The notes: generated by a model from the sequence alone, not told the origin. A stretch of DNA of 64,000 nucleotides from Anoxybacter fermentans (GCF_003991135.1 NZ_CP016379.1:3472001-3536000), one strand, 5' to 3'; counted from the stretch's first letter, positions 8,559 to 22,984 are shown. Numbers and translations are program-made.

Positions 8559-9641
8559 TTGACCAAATTTGCCTTTATTATTCATCCATTGGATGTTGGT
8601 GATGTAAGCAGGAAGTTTCCCTGGATGAAGCATCTATCTGATAAAATGGTTGAAAATATTATGCGCTGTCTTCCTCCATTTACTGCATCTGAGATTACCG
8701 GAGTTCGCTCTGTTTTGGGTGAGGAGGTAGAAGGATGGTTTGTTGCCTGTCCTTTAACAGCAAGACAGATGGTGCAGTATCCGGAACATTATGTTTTAAA
8801 GAAAATTATTAAGGCCTGTAAAAAGGCCGAAAAATTAGGGGCAGAAATAATTGGCCTTGGAGCTTTTACATCGGTAGTAGGAGATAAGGGAATCAGTATT
8901 AGTCGGGCTCTAAATATCCCTGTAACAACCGGTAACTCTTACACTGTAGCTACGGCTTTGGAAAGTATTATTCTGGCTGCTCATGAAATGGGACTGGATT
9001 TAAAAGAGGAAAGGATAACTGTTGTGGGAGCTACTGGTTCTATTGGTCGAGCCTGTAGCAAAATATTGGCAGAAGAGTGTACTGAGATCAATCTTCTAGC
9101 CCGTACTGAAAAAAAATTATTCGAGTTGGCAGATGAGTTAACAGCTATTAATCCTGATATAAAGGTCAATATCTATTTACCGGAACAAATGAAGGAGTGT
9201 CTTTCTAAGTCCAGAATTATCCTGTCTGCTTCTGGAGCTGTTTGTGAATTGATTCAACCTGAAATGCTTCTCCCAGGCTCGGTAGTTTGTGATGTGGCTC
9301 GCCCCAGAGATGTGGCGGTAAAAGTTGCTGAGAAAAGAGATGATGTGCTGGTTATTGAAGGTGGTGTAGTAATGGTTCCTGGTCCTGTGGAGTTTAACCT
9401 TGATTTTGGATTTCCACCGAAGACCAGTTATGCCTGTATGGCTGAGACCATGATTCTGGCGTTAGAAAAACGTTTTGAGTGCTATTCTTTAGGACCTGAG
9501 TTAGAACTTGAAAAAATTCGTGAGATCTCAGATCTGGCCCGTAAACATGGATTTAAATTAGCGGGTTTGAGAAGCTTTGAACGGGCCATAACCCCTGAGG
9601 TTTTAAAACAAATTCGTAATCGAGTCAAAGAAGTTATTTGA
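8559..9641 (+). CDS. long-chain acyl-ACP reductase (AAR)-like oxidoreductase
   Basis: A 360-residue protein resembling cyanobacterial acyl-ACP reductase, which reduces acyl-ACP to fatty aldehyde with NADPH. Shared landmarks are LGAFTSVVGDKG near residue 100, TTGNSYTVATALE near 123, the Rossmann loop VVGATGSIGRACS at 155-167, LLARTEKKL, SASGAVCELIQPEML, and YACMAETM, in which Cys293 corresponds to the catalytic cysteine of FACFAEAM in AAR; the C-terminal KHGF is also shared. Other genomes label such genes shikimate dehydrogenase, with little support. Start is TTG with AAGGAGG before it. Specificity for acyl-ACP is inference; family resemblance is clear by eye. Confidence 0.6.
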   Translation: MTKFAFIIHPLDVGDVSRKFPWMKHLSDKMVENIMRCLPPFTASEITGVRSVLGEEVEGWFVACPLTARQMVQYPEHYVLKKIIKACKKAEKLGAEIIGLGAFTSVVGDKGISISRALNIPVTTGNSYTVATALESIILAAHEMGLDLKEERITVVGATGSIGRACSKILAEECTEINLLARTEKKLFELADELTAINPDIKVNIYLPEQMKECLSKSRIILSASGAVCELIQPEMLLPGSVVCDVARPRDVAVKVAEKRDDVLVIEGGVVMVPGPVEFNLDFGFPPKTSYACMAETMILALEKRFECYSLGPELELEKIREISDLARKHGFKLAGLRSFERAITPEVLKQIRNRVKEVI

Positions 9642-9642
9642 C

Positions 9643-9671
9643 TTGACAAATTTTAGAGAATAAATTATAAT
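9643..9671 (+). promoter_or_regulatory. consensus promoter of greA
   Basis: TTGACA at 9643-9648, a 17-base spacer and TATAAT at 9666-9671: a perfect vegetative promoter just after the AAR-like stop codon. Confidence 0.85.
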
Positions 9672-9696
9672 AAGTTATTAATGAAAGGCACATACT

Positions 9697-9730
9697 TAGT
9701 GTCAGAAATTTTTTCTGGCACTAATTTTTC
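9697..9730 (+). terminator. leader terminator/attenuator before greA
   Basis: TAGTGTCAGAAA (9697-9708) pairs with TTTCTGGCACTA (9712-9723), followed by a T-rich run. It lies about 20 bases after the expected transcription start, so it would end transcripts from the greA promoter unless read through. Confidence 0.65.
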
Positions 9731-9803
9731 TTGTGTAAAATCAATTTGTTAAATCCTGTTTTTAAGTTCAGGATAAATTTTAATAGAAAAGGAGACGGGT
9801 GTT

Positions 9804-10274
9804 ATGGCGGAGGAAATTATTTTAACACGTGAAGGTTTCAAAAAATTAGAAGAAGAGTTAAATCATTTAAAAAATGTACGTCGTAGAGAGGTTGCTAAAC
9901 GAATCAAACATGCCCGGGAGTTTGGAGATATCAGTGAAAATTCCGAATACGACGAAGCTAAGAATGAGCAGGCATTTGTCGAAGGTCGAATTCGTGAAAT
10001 TGAGCATTTGTTGCGTAAGGCCAGGATTGCTGAAGAAGAGAGTGAAGCTGATGTAGTCTCTGTAGGTAAAACTGTAACATTGAAAGATTTAGACAATAAT
10101 GAAGAGATTACATACAGCATTGTTGGTTCAGTAGAATCTGACCCATTGAACTACAAAATTTCTAACGAATCACCTTTAGGTAAGGCTATTATTGGTAAAA
10201 AAGTTGGTGATATCGTTGAGTTTGATGCTCCAATTGGTCGAGTTAGATATCGGATTATGGCATTAAAAAAGTAA
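9804..10274 (+). CDS. greA: transcript cleavage factor GreA
   Basis: Rescues backtracked RNA polymerase by stimulating cleavage of the nascent RNA. The 156-residue product has the N-terminal antiparallel coiled coil, whose tip carries the acidic residues of GDISENSEYDEAK near residue 40, and a C-terminal FKBP-like domain ending in SPLGKAIIGKKVGDIVEF near 120. Length is normal. It is preceded by its own consensus promoter and an attenuator-like hairpin in a leader of about 125 bases. lysS follows after 32 bases with AAGGAGG, so the two are co-transcribed. Confidence 0.96.
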   Translation: MAEEIILTREGFKKLEEELNHLKNVRRREVAKRIKHAREFGDISENSEYDEAKNEQAFVEGRIREIEHLLRKARIAEEESEADVVSVGKTVTLKDLDNNEEITYSIVGSVESDPLNYKISNESPLGKAIIGKKVGDIVEFDAPIGRVRYRIMALKK

Positions 10275-10282
10275 AGACGTAA

Positions 10283-11779
<1,497 letters not shown>

Positions 11780-11789
11780 TTAGAACAAG

Positions 11790-11819
11790 CCAGGTAGATT
11801 TAGCTCTACCTGGTTTTTT
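11790..11819 (+). terminator. terminator of greA-lysS
   Basis: CCAGGTAG and CTACCTGG form a hairpin followed by six T residues. Confidence 0.9.
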
Positions 11820-11901
11820 ATAGTATGATTTGTGACTTTATGCTCTAATCTGGGTACTGAATATGAAAAAATCTTGACTTAAAAATTTTTTAAAAAACCT
11901 C

Positions 11902-11930
11902 TTGACAAGTATGACAATAAATGATATGAT
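11902..11930 (+). promoter_or_regulatory. rRNA operon promoter
   Basis: TTGACA at 11902-11907, a 17-base spacer and TATGAT at 11925-11930, about 120 bases before the 16S gene. A second TTGACT lies about 30 bases upstream (11873-11878) in an A/T-rich tract that could act as an upstream element. Confidence 0.8.
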
Positions 11931-11963
11931 ACTAGGTGTCGCGACAATAAGCGACAGGAAAAA

Positions 11964-11993
11964 ATGACCTTTGAAAAGTGAACAGCAATCAGC
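11964..11993 (+). other. 16S processing stem, left arm
   Basis: The arm starting ATGACC and ending CAATCAGC pairs almost perfectly with 13641-13670 on the far side of the 16S gene (GCTGATTG...GGTCAT), leaving a few mismatches in the middle. This is the expected long helix cut by RNase III. Confidence 0.8.
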
Positions 11994-12050
11994 CAGAAGA
12001 TTTCCTTTGAGTTAAGGAAACTAAGCGCTTTAAAGTGCTTAAGATAGATT

Positions 12051-13635
<1,585 letters not shown>

Positions 13636-13640
13636 AGAGT

Positions 13641-13670
13641 GCTGATTGCTGTTCACTTTTGAGAGGTCAT
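13641..13670 (+). other. 16S processing stem, right arm
   Basis: Complementary to 11964-11993. The spacer between 16S and 23S is only about 90 bases and contains no tRNA gene. Confidence 0.8.
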
Positions 13671-13715
13671 AAGCCTTTCAGTCTGTACTTTGAAAACTGC
13701 ATATTGGGGTTCGAG

Positions 13716-16706
<2,991 letters not shown>

Positions 16707-16756
16707 TCGAAGATCCCAGTATGCAGTTTTGAAAGTACAGAGTTAGGAGAATGGTC

Positions 16757-16785
16757 TTGACAAAGTTGATGTGATGTAGTAGAAT
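16757..16785 (+). promoter_or_regulatory. internal promoter for 5S rRNA and tRNA-Asn
   Basis: TTGACA at 16757-16762, a 17-base spacer and TAGAAT at 16780-16785, between the end of 23S and the start of 5S. The distance to the 5S gene (about 30 bases) suits a start just upstream of it. Confidence 0.7.
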
Positions 16786-16816
16786 AAGAGATGTGAATGA
16801 GAAAAGGTAATAAAGT

Positions 16817-16935
<119 letters not shown>

Positions 16936-16949
16936 TTTTTAAATAGCAT

Positions 16950-17025
16950 TCCCCAATAGCTCAGCTGGTAGAGCAACTGGCTGTTAACCAGTGGGTCGCA
17001 GGTTCGAGTCCTGCTTGGGGAGCCA
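16950..17025 (+). tRNA. tRNA-Asn (GTT)
   Basis: 76 bases with acceptor stem TCCCCAA/TTGGGGA, D-arm AGCTCAGCTGGTAGAGC, anticodon loop CTGTTAACC reading GTT (asparagine), T-loop GGTTCGAGTCC and encoded CCA. It is the last gene of the rRNA operon. Confidence 0.97.
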
Positions 17026-17041
17026 TTTTTATGTCATTAAA

Positions 17042-17066
17042 GCCTGGATTTTTCCAGGTTTTTTTA
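17042..17066 (+). terminator. terminator of the rRNA operon
   Basis: CCTGGA and TCCAGG enclose a short T loop, followed by seven T residues. Confidence 0.88.
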
Positions 17067-17847
17067 ATGTCAAGGAAATTATCATTTATTTCGACTGAGA
17101 TCGAACTGTAGGTGGTTTGAAAAATTTTTTCTGAAGAGTAACACATGTTGATTGTGATAGAGTGTCCGAAGATTATTTGCGGATGTGGTCAAATATAAAT
17201 AGTAAATCCTAAAATTAGTATCAGGTGATAATTTAATGTTGAAAGTATATTTTTTATACGTTATAATAGATATAGTTGTATCTTATAAAATATAAAAATT
17301 TTCTACAGTAGTGAAAAAATGGCTTATTTTTTTATTTAATATAGTCATTTTTTGACATATTACAAATAACTTATAAGTAAATATGTAATCTATCATTACT
17401 AATTATGTTATACAAAAGATATCACAATTAACGTCAATTAATAAAGATACTATACTATAATAATATCATTTATGTTGGTCAATCCAGTTGAAACTGGCAT
17501 TATTTGATAATAGTTTATAATATTCAGAGGTAGTATTTAGAATTATTGATTGATTAAATTGCAAAAAACTAATTGAGCTATATAGAAATTTTTCGTTAAA
17601 CCATATTAATTTCGACTGAAATCGAATATTAGATGATTCGAAAAATTTCTTTATAAAGTGAAAAATTAGTTTTTTGTAGTAAAATCTTGATTGTAATTTT
17701 AATCGTTAATAAAAAGATATTGTTAATTAATGGTAGTCATATCTGCATCTTTCATATATTATGGGTGAAGAGTATTGACCAATGAACTATTATTTTATCA
17801 CCAATGATTTTTTTTTATGAAAACAGAAAAAGTTCAGGAGGGAGAAT
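17067..17847. other. AT-rich noncoding stretch
   Basis: About 780 bases of very AT-rich DNA without a supportable gene. It holds a decayed repeat fragment at about 17084-17137 (TTTCGACTGAGATCGAAC), a short repeat copy at 17551-17686, and otherwise sequence I cannot assign. The promoter of the ABC operon should lie near its right end, but no convincing box pair is visible. Confidence 0.6.
17551..17686 (-). repeat. palindromic repeat copy 2 (short form)
   Basis: Starts TGATTAAATTGCAAAAAAC and ends in inverted TTAGTTTTTTGTAGTAAAAT. The inner hairpin section is missing, leaving about 135 bases. Confidence 0.75.
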
Positions 17848-18849
17848 ATGAAAAAAGAGGTGATAGTTGTAAAAAAGTTAACAAAATATTATAAACGAAA
17901 AGTAAAAAAAGAAGATAGTTTTTGGAAGCATTTGATAAAACGCGATTATGAGGTTGTAAAAGCTTTAAAGGAAATTGATTTAAGCATATCCGAAGGTGAG
18001 ATTGTTGGTTATGTTGGCTTGAATGGTGCTGGAAAATCAACTACTATTAAACTTCTGACTGGTATTCTTCACCCTGATTCTGGAAGTATAGAAGTTTTCG
18101 GTATGAATCCTTTCAAACATCGCCAGAGAATAGTGGCGAGAATAGGAGTAATGTTTGGGCAAAGGAGTCATCTATTATGGGATTTACCTTTAATTCATTC
18201 TCTGGATTTATTAAAGAAAATTTATAATATTCCGGATAATATTTATCAAGAGAGTATTGAGTTGGCTAAAAAATATTTGGGTATAGGTGATTTGCTAAAA
18301 ATTCCCGTGAGAACTATGAGTTTAGGGCAAAGAATTCGGGGAGAATTTACAGCTATTATGCTACATCAACCAGAAATTCTTTTTCTAGATGAACCAACTA
18401 TTGGTCTGGATGTTATTACTAAAAATGAAATAAAAAAATTATTGCATTACTTAAATGAAGAAAAGGGTTGTACTATATTTTTGACGACACATGATCTTCG
18501 GGATATTGAAAAGATATGTAAAAGAGTAGTAGTATTGGATGAAGGCAGAATTATTTTGGATGATCAGGTTAATAATTTATTAAATAAAGTTGAATCTCAA
18601 TTTTTATCAGTTACCTTTGCTGATATGAGAGTACCTGAATCATTATTGCAATTTGAAGGTATTGAAGTGTTGAGTAAAGATAAAAATGTTGCCCGAATTA
18701 AATATGACCGTAAATATTATACTATAGAATCATTGCTAAAAAAATTGATGACAAATTATAACATTGAAGGTTTTTATTTAGAACAGCCTGATTTAGAAGA
18801 GATTATTCTCAATCTTTATAAATCCAGAAGAAATAAGGTGGTTGTTTAA
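17848..18849 (+). CDS. ABC-2 type exporter ATP-binding protein
   Basis: ATPase subunit of 333 residues. It has Walker A GLNGAGKSTT near residue 56, Q-loop FGQRSHLLWDLP near 107, signature SLGQRIRGEF near 152, Walker B ILFLDEPTIGLD near 171 and the switch histidine TTHDLRDIEK near 212, plus a C-terminal extension of about 100 residues. It is the first gene of a three-gene operon with two permease genes. The W-D-L-P spacing and the paired DUF990-type permeases place it among ABC-2 exporters of undefined substrate; a drug, peptide or envelope component is possible. Confidence 0.9.
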   Translation: MKKEVIVVKKLTKYYKRKVKKEDSFWKHLIKRDYEVVKALKEIDLSISEGEIVGYVGLNGAGKSTTIKLLTGILHPDSGSIEVFGMNPFKHRQRIVARIGVMFGQRSHLLWDLPLIHSLDLLKKIYNIPDNIYQESIELAKKYLGIGDLLKIPVRTMSLGQRIRGEFTAIMLHQPEILFLDEPTIGLDVITKNEIKKLLHYLNEEKGCTIFLTTHDLRDIEKICKRVVVLDEGRIILDDQVNNLLNKVESQFLSVTFADMRVPESLLQFEGIEVLSKDKNVARIKYDRKYYTIESLLKKLMTNYNIEGFYLEQPDLEEIILNLYKSRRNKVVV

Positions 18850-18850
18850 T

Positions 18851-19636
18851 ATGAAGTACCTGGCATATGTTGAATCCAGGATAAAAATAGGAAAGAATTA
18901 TAAATTTAATTTTTATTCGATGATTGTGAGTACTTTAATTATGTTCTTTGTTGAATATGCATTATGGCGTGCGGTTTTTTTTAGTAAAGATCAAATAGTA
19001 GGTCTCACCTTTGGGAAGATATTTCAATATCTTATTTTCGGGCATATTCTTCGAAAATTTTTAGGTGGGGGGGTTGACCGGGAAATAGGTGAAAATTTTA
19101 AAGAAGGAAAGATTGTTATTGATTTGGTTAAGCCTATTAATATCGTTTATAAAACTTTGTTTTACGATCTGGGGCGAGGTTTATTAGAAGTATTTACAGT
19201 GGGAGTTCCATTTATAGTAATTTTATTTATGGGCTATCAATACATAGAATTTAGTTTTAAGAAAGTATGTTTATATATTTTAATGTGTATTTTTGGTTAT
19301 ATTATCTACTTTTTAATAAATTTTATTTTTGGATTAGTATGTTTTTGGACTAAATCTATCATTGGTATCACCAGTTTGAAAATTGCTATCTGGGGAATTC
19401 TCTCTGGTACTTTTATTCCGTTTGAATTATATCCAGAGTGGTTATTAAATTTAGCAAATGTACTTCCCTTTAGGGCAACTTATTATATTCCTGTATCAAT
19501 TTGGATTAAATCTACTCATTTTGAGCAAGTTTTAAGATTAATGGGAATACAGCTTTTCTGGATTATTATCTTAGCAACTATTGTTTCTGTTTTGGAAAAA
19601 ATTGCATTGAAAACCTATGTGGTACAAGGAGGTTAA
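18851..19636 (+). CDS. ABC-2 type exporter permease 1
   Basis: A 261-residue integral membrane protein with about six hydrophobic segments (for example MIVSTLIMFFVEYALW near residue 27 and VPFIVILFMGYQYI near 120). It looks like the first member of the paired DUF990-type permeases. ATG 18851 is chosen because AAGGTGG at 18835-18841 sits about 9 bases before it; the in-frame TTG at 18842 abuts that site. It starts one base after the ATPase stop. The substrate cannot be read from the sequence. Confidence 0.85.
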   Translation: MKYLAYVESRIKIGKNYKFNFYSMIVSTLIMFFVEYALWRAVFFSKDQIVGLTFGKIFQYLIFGHILRKFLGGGVDREIGENFKEGKIVIDLVKPINIVYKTLFYDLGRGLLEVFTVGVPFIVILFMGYQYIEFSFKKVCLYILMCIFGYIIYFLINFIFGLVCFWTKSIIGITSLKIAIWGILSGTFIPFELYPEWLLNLANVLPFRATYYIPVSIWIKSTHFEQVLRLMGIQLFWIIILATIVSVLEKIALKTYVVQGG

Positions 19637-19640
19637 TTGG

Positions 19641-20435
19641 ATGTTGCGTTATTGGAAATGTTTTTGTGCTTATTTTAAGGCAAATTTATTAACCTGGGCA
19701 GAATATAGATTGGATTTTCTTGCACTGAATGTTTCAAATATTATTTATCTGGTTGTAGGGGTAATTAATATTGAAATACTTTTTACTCAAGTAGATAATA
19801 TAATGGGATGGAATAAATATCATATATTCTGGATGCTGGGTTTTTATTATTTGGTTAAAACACTCTGGAATACATTATTCATCAATACTTTGGATATAGG
19901 TTATTGGGTTCGTAGTGGAAAACTGGATTTATTTATGGTTCGCCCCTTAAATCCGTTATTTCAGTTAATTTGTACTGGTCGGTATAATACAGAATTTGCT
20001 CTTGATGAGTTGGTATTAGGACTTGGTTTGATAATTTATGCGAATAACCATTTAGGAATTGTTTGGGATTCAGGTTCTATTGCTTACTTTATCATTTCAC
20101 TAATGAGTGGTGTATTGGTGTATGGTGGTATAATATTTTTATTATCCTGTATTTCGCTATGGACTATACAGAGTGATACTCTTTTTGAATTTATTTACAA
20201 CCTGGAACGTTTAATTGAATATCCAATTGACATATATGGAGTATTTATTAAATATTTCTTAACCTTTGTTTTACCTCTGGGATTTGTAAGTTTTTATCCA
20301 GCTCAGTTTTTCTTTAATGTAGGTAATTATAGGTGGTTTATTTTCGCTGAACCTTTTATAGGAGTTGTACTTACTGTACTAGGACTAGCTATTTGGAAGC
20401 AGGGGCTTAAGGGTTATCAAAGTACTGGTTCCTAA
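19641..20435 (+). CDS. ABC-2 type exporter permease 2
   Basis: A 264-residue membrane protein with about six hydrophobic segments and the family motif VRSGKLDLFMVRPLNPLFQ near residue 90. I use ATG 19641 because AAGGAGG at 19626-19632 is about 8 bases before it; an upstream ATG at 19617 would overlap the previous gene. With permease 1 it would form the membrane heterodimer. The following 235 bases to the barrel gene hold no gene or clear terminator that I can support. Confidence 0.87.
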   Translation: MLRYWKCFCAYFKANLLTWAEYRLDFLALNVSNIIYLVVGVINIEILFTQVDNIMGWNKYHIFWMLGFYYLVKTLWNTLFINTLDIGYWVRSGKLDLFMVRPLNPLFQLICTGRYNTEFALDELVLGLGLIIYANNHLGIVWDSGSIAYFIISLMSGVLVYGGIIFLLSCISLWTIQSDTLFEFIYNLERLIEYPIDIYGVFIKYFLTFVLPLGFVSFYPAQFFFNVGNYRWFIFAEPFIGVVLTVLGLAIWKQGLKGYQSTGS

Positions 20436-20670
20436 ATTTAAAGGGTGGGACTGTTTTTTATGAGAAACTAAAATCTCTGGGAAAAATTTACATCTGCGAT
20501 AGCAGAAAGTATTTAATAACATCAGATATTGCAAAAGATTTGCAGACTTAGAGAAAATGAAGAACGGATAAATATACCATAAAAAAGAGGAAAAAGGTCA
20601 CGGGAGGAAATAAGGCAATTATGTAGAATTTATTTCAATAAAGACTAAAAAGGAAAGGCAGGTAGGGAAG

Positions 20671-21732
20671 ATGAAAAAGTTTTCAATCTTGTTATTACTC
20701 TGTTTTCTTTTAATAAGTGAACAAGTTGGAGCTACTGAACTGGTAGGTCCAAAGGCTTTTGGTATGGGGGGAGCTTTTACAGCAGTGGCCGATGATGCTA
20801 GTAGTTTATATTGGAACCCCGCTGGTCTAACCAGTAGTGGTTTTTTGGGAGGAGAGGTTTCTTTTGGAGCAAGTACTTCCTCACTTAAAGATTTTGCTGA
20901 TCTGACCCAAACTTTTGGAAATGGTGATTATTTAAAACTGTTAAACGAATTAGAAAAAGGCAAGAATTTTGCCGGACGTTTAACTGGATTTATCGGTGCA
21001 AATCTAAAAAAATTTAGTGGCGGTATTATTATTAATGAAGAACTGCGGTTCAATACCAATGATGCTATAGGTTATCGTTATTCTGAGAAGATTGGAAACA
21101 TAGGTATGGCAGTAGACCTGACCAGACCGATTTTAAATCTGGGTCGACTTTCTATTGGTGCTAATTTTAAAATTATCCAGCGTGATAAATATCAGTATCA
21201 ATACAATTATAACAGTGGAGAATTTGAATTACTCAGTCAGACTCCGAGTAAAAGCCAGGAATTGGGACTGGATGTAGGTGCTCTTGGTCGAGTTACTAAT
21301 ATTTTAAATGTGGCTTTGGTGGCGAGAAATTTAAAGGTGACTTTAAAAGAAGATGACCAATTCCATATGAGTTTAAAAGCACCTGAATCCATTACCCTTG
21401 GTGCTGCATTAAAACTGCCCGTGCCATTTGCCGCAACTTTGGCAGCTGACTTAGAACATGTTTTTGGCACTGAAGACGAAGCTGGAAACCCGGTTGATGC
21501 GGTTGATATTTTACATTTGGGTTTAGAAAAGCGTCTTTTCTTTAATGCTCTATCTTTACGGGCGGGAGTTTATGGTCCATTCCAGACCTCTGAGAGAGCT
21601 TTTAAAGATAAGTTGACTTATACTGCAGGATTAGGCTTGAACATTTTGGCTTTCCATGTAAATGGCGCTTTAGGGGTTTCTAATGACTTTGAGAATATGC
21701 ATGGGACTTTATCGGCATCGGTTAAGTTTTGA
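20671..21732 (+). CDS. PorV/TraF-like outer-membrane beta-barrel protein
   Basis: A 353-residue secreted protein: signal peptide of about 21 residues (LLLLCFLLISEQVGA), then the hallmark GPKAFGMGGAFTAVADDASSLYWNPAGL of the PorV / TraF / UPF0164 group within the FadL-type barrel superfamily, and alternating strands to a C-terminus ending in aromatic SVKF. Such barrels sit in an outer membrane, so this gene is the best evidence in the window that the organism is diderm. Its role (transport of hydrophobic compounds or surface assembly) is unknown. A strong terminator follows. Confidence 0.8.
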   Translation: MKKFSILLLLCFLLISEQVGATELVGPKAFGMGGAFTAVADDASSLYWNPAGLTSSGFLGGEVSFGASTSSLKDFADLTQTFGNGDYLKLLNELEKGKNFAGRLTGFIGANLKKFSGGIIINEELRFNTNDAIGYRYSEKIGNIGMAVDLTRPILNLGRLSIGANFKIIQRDKYQYQYNYNSGEFELLSQTPSKSQELGLDVGALGRVTNILNVALVARNLKVTLKEDDQFHMSLKAPESITLGAALKLPVPFAATLAADLEHVFGTEDEAGNPVDAVDILHLGLEKRLFFNALSLRAGVYGPFQTSERAFKDKLTYTAGLGLNILAFHVNGALGVSNDFENMHGTLSASVKF

Positions 21733-21752
21733 TGGTTTTGATATGGGTATAA

Positions 21753-21808
21753 AAAATAGTCGTCTTAAACCCCGTATTTTATTAAGAGGGGTAAGGCGAC
21801 TATTTTTA
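21753..21808. terminator. strong bidirectional-looking terminator
   Basis: AAATAGTCG...AACCCC pairs with GGGGTAAGGCGACTATTT; the stem is A-rich on the left and T-rich on the right. Confidence 0.88.
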
Positions 21809-21832
21809 TTTCTATTTCCCTAATAAATTATG

Positions 21833-21970
21833 TGGTTTTACTGCAAAAAGCTAATTTTGAGCACCATAGAAATTTTTCTTTAAACCATCTTATTTCGACT
21901 GAAATTGAGCTTTAGATGGTTCGAAAAATTTCTTTATGAAGCGAAAAATTAGCTTTTTGCAGTTTAATCA
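21833..21970 (-). repeat. palindromic repeat copy 3 (short form)
   Basis: TTACTGCAAAAAGCTAATTT at the left, with the inverted AAATTAGCTTTTTGCAGTTT at the right. The central hairpins are deleted, leaving a long snap-back palindrome of about 135 bases next to the C-GCAxxG-C-C gene stop. Confidence 0.85.
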
Positions 21971-21979
21971 TTATGTTCT

Positions 21980-22459
21980 TTAGCCTAATTTTTTGAAAAG
22001 TAACTTCAGCCTTCCTGTTTTCTGATATTTAAAAATTAACTCCATTGTTTTACCTGCTACATCACCGGTAATTTCAATACATTGCTTAATATGCTCCTTA
22101 CTACCAAACTTGAAATTTCTAGTTAGTACACGGCAGCAGGTACTTTTGTAGTTCTTTTTAAACCAATCGTGAAGTTCTCTGGCAGCAGGATAGATTTTGG
22201 GACATTTTTTTCCAGGCTCAGTCCGACCAAATACTAGTCCCAGAGCCATCACTCCGCCGCTTATGGCTCCACATACACAACCCGACTCGCCGATTCCTGC
22301 TGGGAAACCAGAGGCTAATTTGACAATTTCATCTGGAAATGGTTTTTCAAGTAGCTCATTTATTGTGTAAAGAACTGCTTCAGCACAGAGAAATTCACCT
22401 TTTTTATATCTTTCTGCGGCAAGTTTTCTTGCTTTTTGGATCATTTGTTCTTCTGTCAT
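21980..22459 (-). CDS. C-GCAxxG-C-C family protein
   Basis: A 159-residue soluble protein of the cysteine-rich redox family named after its motif. Visible cysteines are in FLCAEAVL near residue 24, GESGCVCGAISGGVMALG near 56, the KKCPKIYP segment near 84 and STCCRVLTR near 105. Members are often annotated as possible oxidoreductases or metal-linked proteins in anaerobes; the reaction is not known. It is transcribed alone, toward the barrel gene, and flanked by palindromic repeats on both sides. Confidence 0.85.
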   Translation of the reverse strand: MTEEQMIQKARKLAAERYKKGEFLCAEAVLYTINELLEKPFPDEIVKLASGFPAGIGESGCVCGAISGGVMALGLVFGRTEPGKKCPKIYPAARELHDWFKKNYKSTCCRVLTRNFKFGSKEHIKQCIEITGDVAGKTMELIFKYQKTGRLKLLFKKLG

Positions 22460-22493
22460 TTTTAAAACCTCCCAGGCTTTTAATCGATATAGT

Positions 22494-22804
22494 ATGATTT
22501 CATTGCAAAAAGCTAATTTTTCGAGTCGTCTAAAGTTCGATTTCGGTGTAATTCATATTCGATTCATGGATGATTAAACTGCAAAAAGTTAATTTTGAAT
22601 TGTTAAACCATCTTAGTAAGATTGAAAAGAATGGCCTCATATGAGGATGAGTGTGTCTTATTTTGACTGAAATCGAACTTTAGATGGTTCGAAAAATTTT
22701 TTTATAAAGTGAAGAATTAGCTTTTTGCAGTAAAACCATGGATTGGTTTATCATATTAAGTAAGATGGTTTAACAACTCAAAATTAGCTTTTCGCGGTTT
22801 AATT
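22494..22804. repeat. palindromic repeat copy 4 (composite, nested)
   Basis: A copy starting TTGCAAAAAGCTAATTTTTC at 22503 is interrupted near 22565 by a second start AAACTGCAAAAAGTTAATTT, which ends at TTTTTGCAGTAAAACCATG near 22740. The outer copy then resumes and ends AAATTAGCTTTTCGCGGTTT near 22800. This looks like one repeat inserted in another. Confidence 0.7.
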
Positions 22805-22984
22805 ATTTAAATTCAAAGTTGAACCCTTAATTTCCTGCAATTTTTATTGAAAGTTTTAAAAGTAGCTTATTCTTAGAAGGTAAAATACTGGCTCTTTTTT
22901 ATATTTCCAAGAAAAAAGGAAATAATAAATGAATAAGTGAGCTAATCGCTGAAATTAGGAATTATAAGCCAAAAAAAGATTTTT

